From Heterotrichella gracilis (Eukaryota > Sar > Xanthophyceae > Tribonematales > Xanthonemataceae): DNA of 43,767 bases. This document shows positions 42,678 to 43,767 of this stretch, piece by piece. The stretch covers positions 1-43,767 of the forward strand of contig JAULBX010026774.1 of the NCBI GenBank assembly GCA_032358255.1, written 5' to 3'. A program made the translations under genes and the position numbers. Numbering within the stretch: position 1 is the stretch's first letter; the number at the start of each line of letters is the position of its first letter. The notes below the pieces were generated by a model. It searched no databases. It was not told where the DNA came from and worked only from the letters and a program-made list of their open reading frames with translations.

Positions 42678-43260
42678 ATGTCCATCAACGCTCTTTCCCT
42701 CGAGCTGCTGCAGCAAGTGTTCCAAAGGGCAGACCTCATCACCAAAGCACGTGCGCAGGCTGTGTGCCAGGCCTGGAGGGACGCCCTGGATGGACCCAGC
42801 GTGGCGTGGGAGATCCTGCGCCTAGACAGCTCTCCACCCAATGTATGGGCGAGCCTCACCGGACACCTGGGACGTCTTGACGCCCTGGCTGGGGCGCAAG
42901 CTTGCAGCCACCACCAGGGTGCAGGTTTTGCTGCCTGACCAAGCCAGCGTCACCAAGGAGCAGTGGCTGGTTTGCAAGCGAGGGCTGGGGTGGCTGTTGA
43001 GGTCGCTTCCTGGCCACCTGGAGGAGTTCCGCTGCGTGAAAGCTACGCCAGGTGCTGTTATTGGGAGAGTGAGCCTGTCCACATCCACATCGCAGCAGGG
43101 GGGAGCATCAGCTACAGCAACGGGAAGGGAGGGGGGAAATGCAGGTGGCGGAAGAGCACAACCGGGGGGCACTTGTTTTCCATTAAAAACAATGCGTAGG
43201 TTGCGCGTACAGCAGTTTGCTTCGTTAACACAAAGTGCTGTTTCAGCTGTTCCCCACTAG
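42678..43260 (+). pseudogene. F-box protein, copy 2, with one frame displacement
   Basis: ATG at 42678 opens an F-box almost identical to copy 1 (MSINALSLELLQQVFQRADL, then AQAVCQAWRDALDGPSVAWE). That frame stops at 42938. The conserved continuation (DTWDVLTPWLGRKLAATTRV, then LLPDQASVTKEQWLVCKRGL, GWLLRSLPGHLEEFRC) is in the +1 frame and runs to a stop at 43260. After EFRC it no longer resembles copy 1 and becomes Ser/Gly-rich, so the leucine-rich part is missing. Either a truncated pseudogene, or a gene whose two frames are joined by a feature I cannot see. The displacement lies just after the LD that ends the F-box region, the same place as in copy 1. Confidence 0.6.
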
Positions 43261-43767
43261 TGTTGGATTCTGTTTGTACAGGACCCATTTCCCGCAGCTG
43301 TTTGCTGGCATTGAATATCAAAGTAGATGGGTTGTTGCCATAGTATGCGCAGCATAGGCTAGACATATTATGAACTCACTGTACTTGACTCGGCATTGCA
43401 ATGCCTACTAGGGCCAAATAGTGATTTACATCCGCCAGTGGTGCACATAACTGAACATCTGGCACTTCTCTAGAGGTTCTTGTTGAGCACAACAGTCATC
43501 ACGTATTGCAGGAATGACCGTGTGCACAATCTTTTCAAACTCATTCCAAGCAGTCATTGGCAATGTTGATGTCTGCCATTCAGCATTTTTGGCGTGCAGT
43601 ATTACGCGAGCGGGCGGCGGGCACCGGCGGCCGCTAGCCTGAAAGGCTACGGCACAGCAATAGGCAAAAAGAACCGCGATTTTTCTGAGTATTAGAATTA
43701 GAATTAGAATAATAATGTACCCGTCGCGGCTCAGAAAGCCATAGACTACACGCTGGGACAGGGGCAG
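43261..43767. other. window end; no gene seen
   Basis: No supported coding frame. A small hairpin (TAGCCT/AGGCTA around 43635-43651) and a TTAGAA repeat (43693-43713) are visible. Confidence 0.5.

Noticed and set aside
1-43767. CRISPR array, bacterial operon or phage content
   Set aside because: No regularly spaced repeat-spacer structure, no compact co-directional frames with ribosome-binding sites, and abundant spliceosomal introns.
1-43767. tRNA or rRNA genes
   Set aside because: I saw no cloverleaf with a GGTTCGAATCC-type T-arm and no rRNA core sequence by eye. A covariance-model scan would be needed to exclude a divergent tRNA.

Overview
This window is nuclear DNA of a green alga (Chlorophyta). 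Coding sequence is cut by many GT-AG introns. Several genes are followed by TGTAA, the usual green-algal poly(A) signal. Short TTTAGGG tracts (the Arabidopsis/Chlorella-type telomere repeat) are scattered through introns and spacers. Proteins recognised are eukaryotic: a cohesin subunit, an mRNA 3'-end processing factor, an organellar mTERF protein, a protein kinase and F-box proteins. I cannot fix the species. All exon structures were built by hand from reading frame, splice-site phase and comparison of paralogues.

Layout. 1-4.35 kb: 3' part of an SCC3/STAG cohesin gene (+), with decayed copies of neighbouring exons inside two introns. 5.6-20.4 kb: a four-member cluster of secreted proteins that I do not recognise. 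Members A, B and C lie in tandem on the minus strand (A is broken); a divergent member D lies head-to-head with C on the plus strand. 21.96-24.4 kb: a Ser/Thr protein kinase (-). 25.65-31.5 kb: a 3-kb tandem duplication, each unit carrying one three-exon gene (-) for a 358-residue multi-pass membrane protein of unknown function. 31.5-34.6 kb: apparently gene-poor. 34.6-36.2 kb: a short mTERF protein with a transit-peptide-like N-terminus (-). 37.1-40.9 kb: a CPSF6/CFIm68-type cleavage factor (+), divergent from the mTERF gene. 41.5-43.3 kb: two tandem F-box genes with reading-frame breaks.

The housekeeping-type genes (SCC3, kinase, mTERF, CFIm68) look single-copy and intact. The rest has been shaped by local tandem duplication, decay and probable gene conversion. 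The most novel content is the secreted cluster. Its members share a signal peptide, a low-complexity linker with a Gly-Arg-(Arg/His)-Leu motif, a segment containing HWAANATSR (absent in D), an LCxxC motif, and a helical C-terminus that ends in IFG or LFG in the two intact tandem copies. Related sequence blocks lie upstream of A, B and C, so they may be co-regulated. Nothing here shows what these proteins do.
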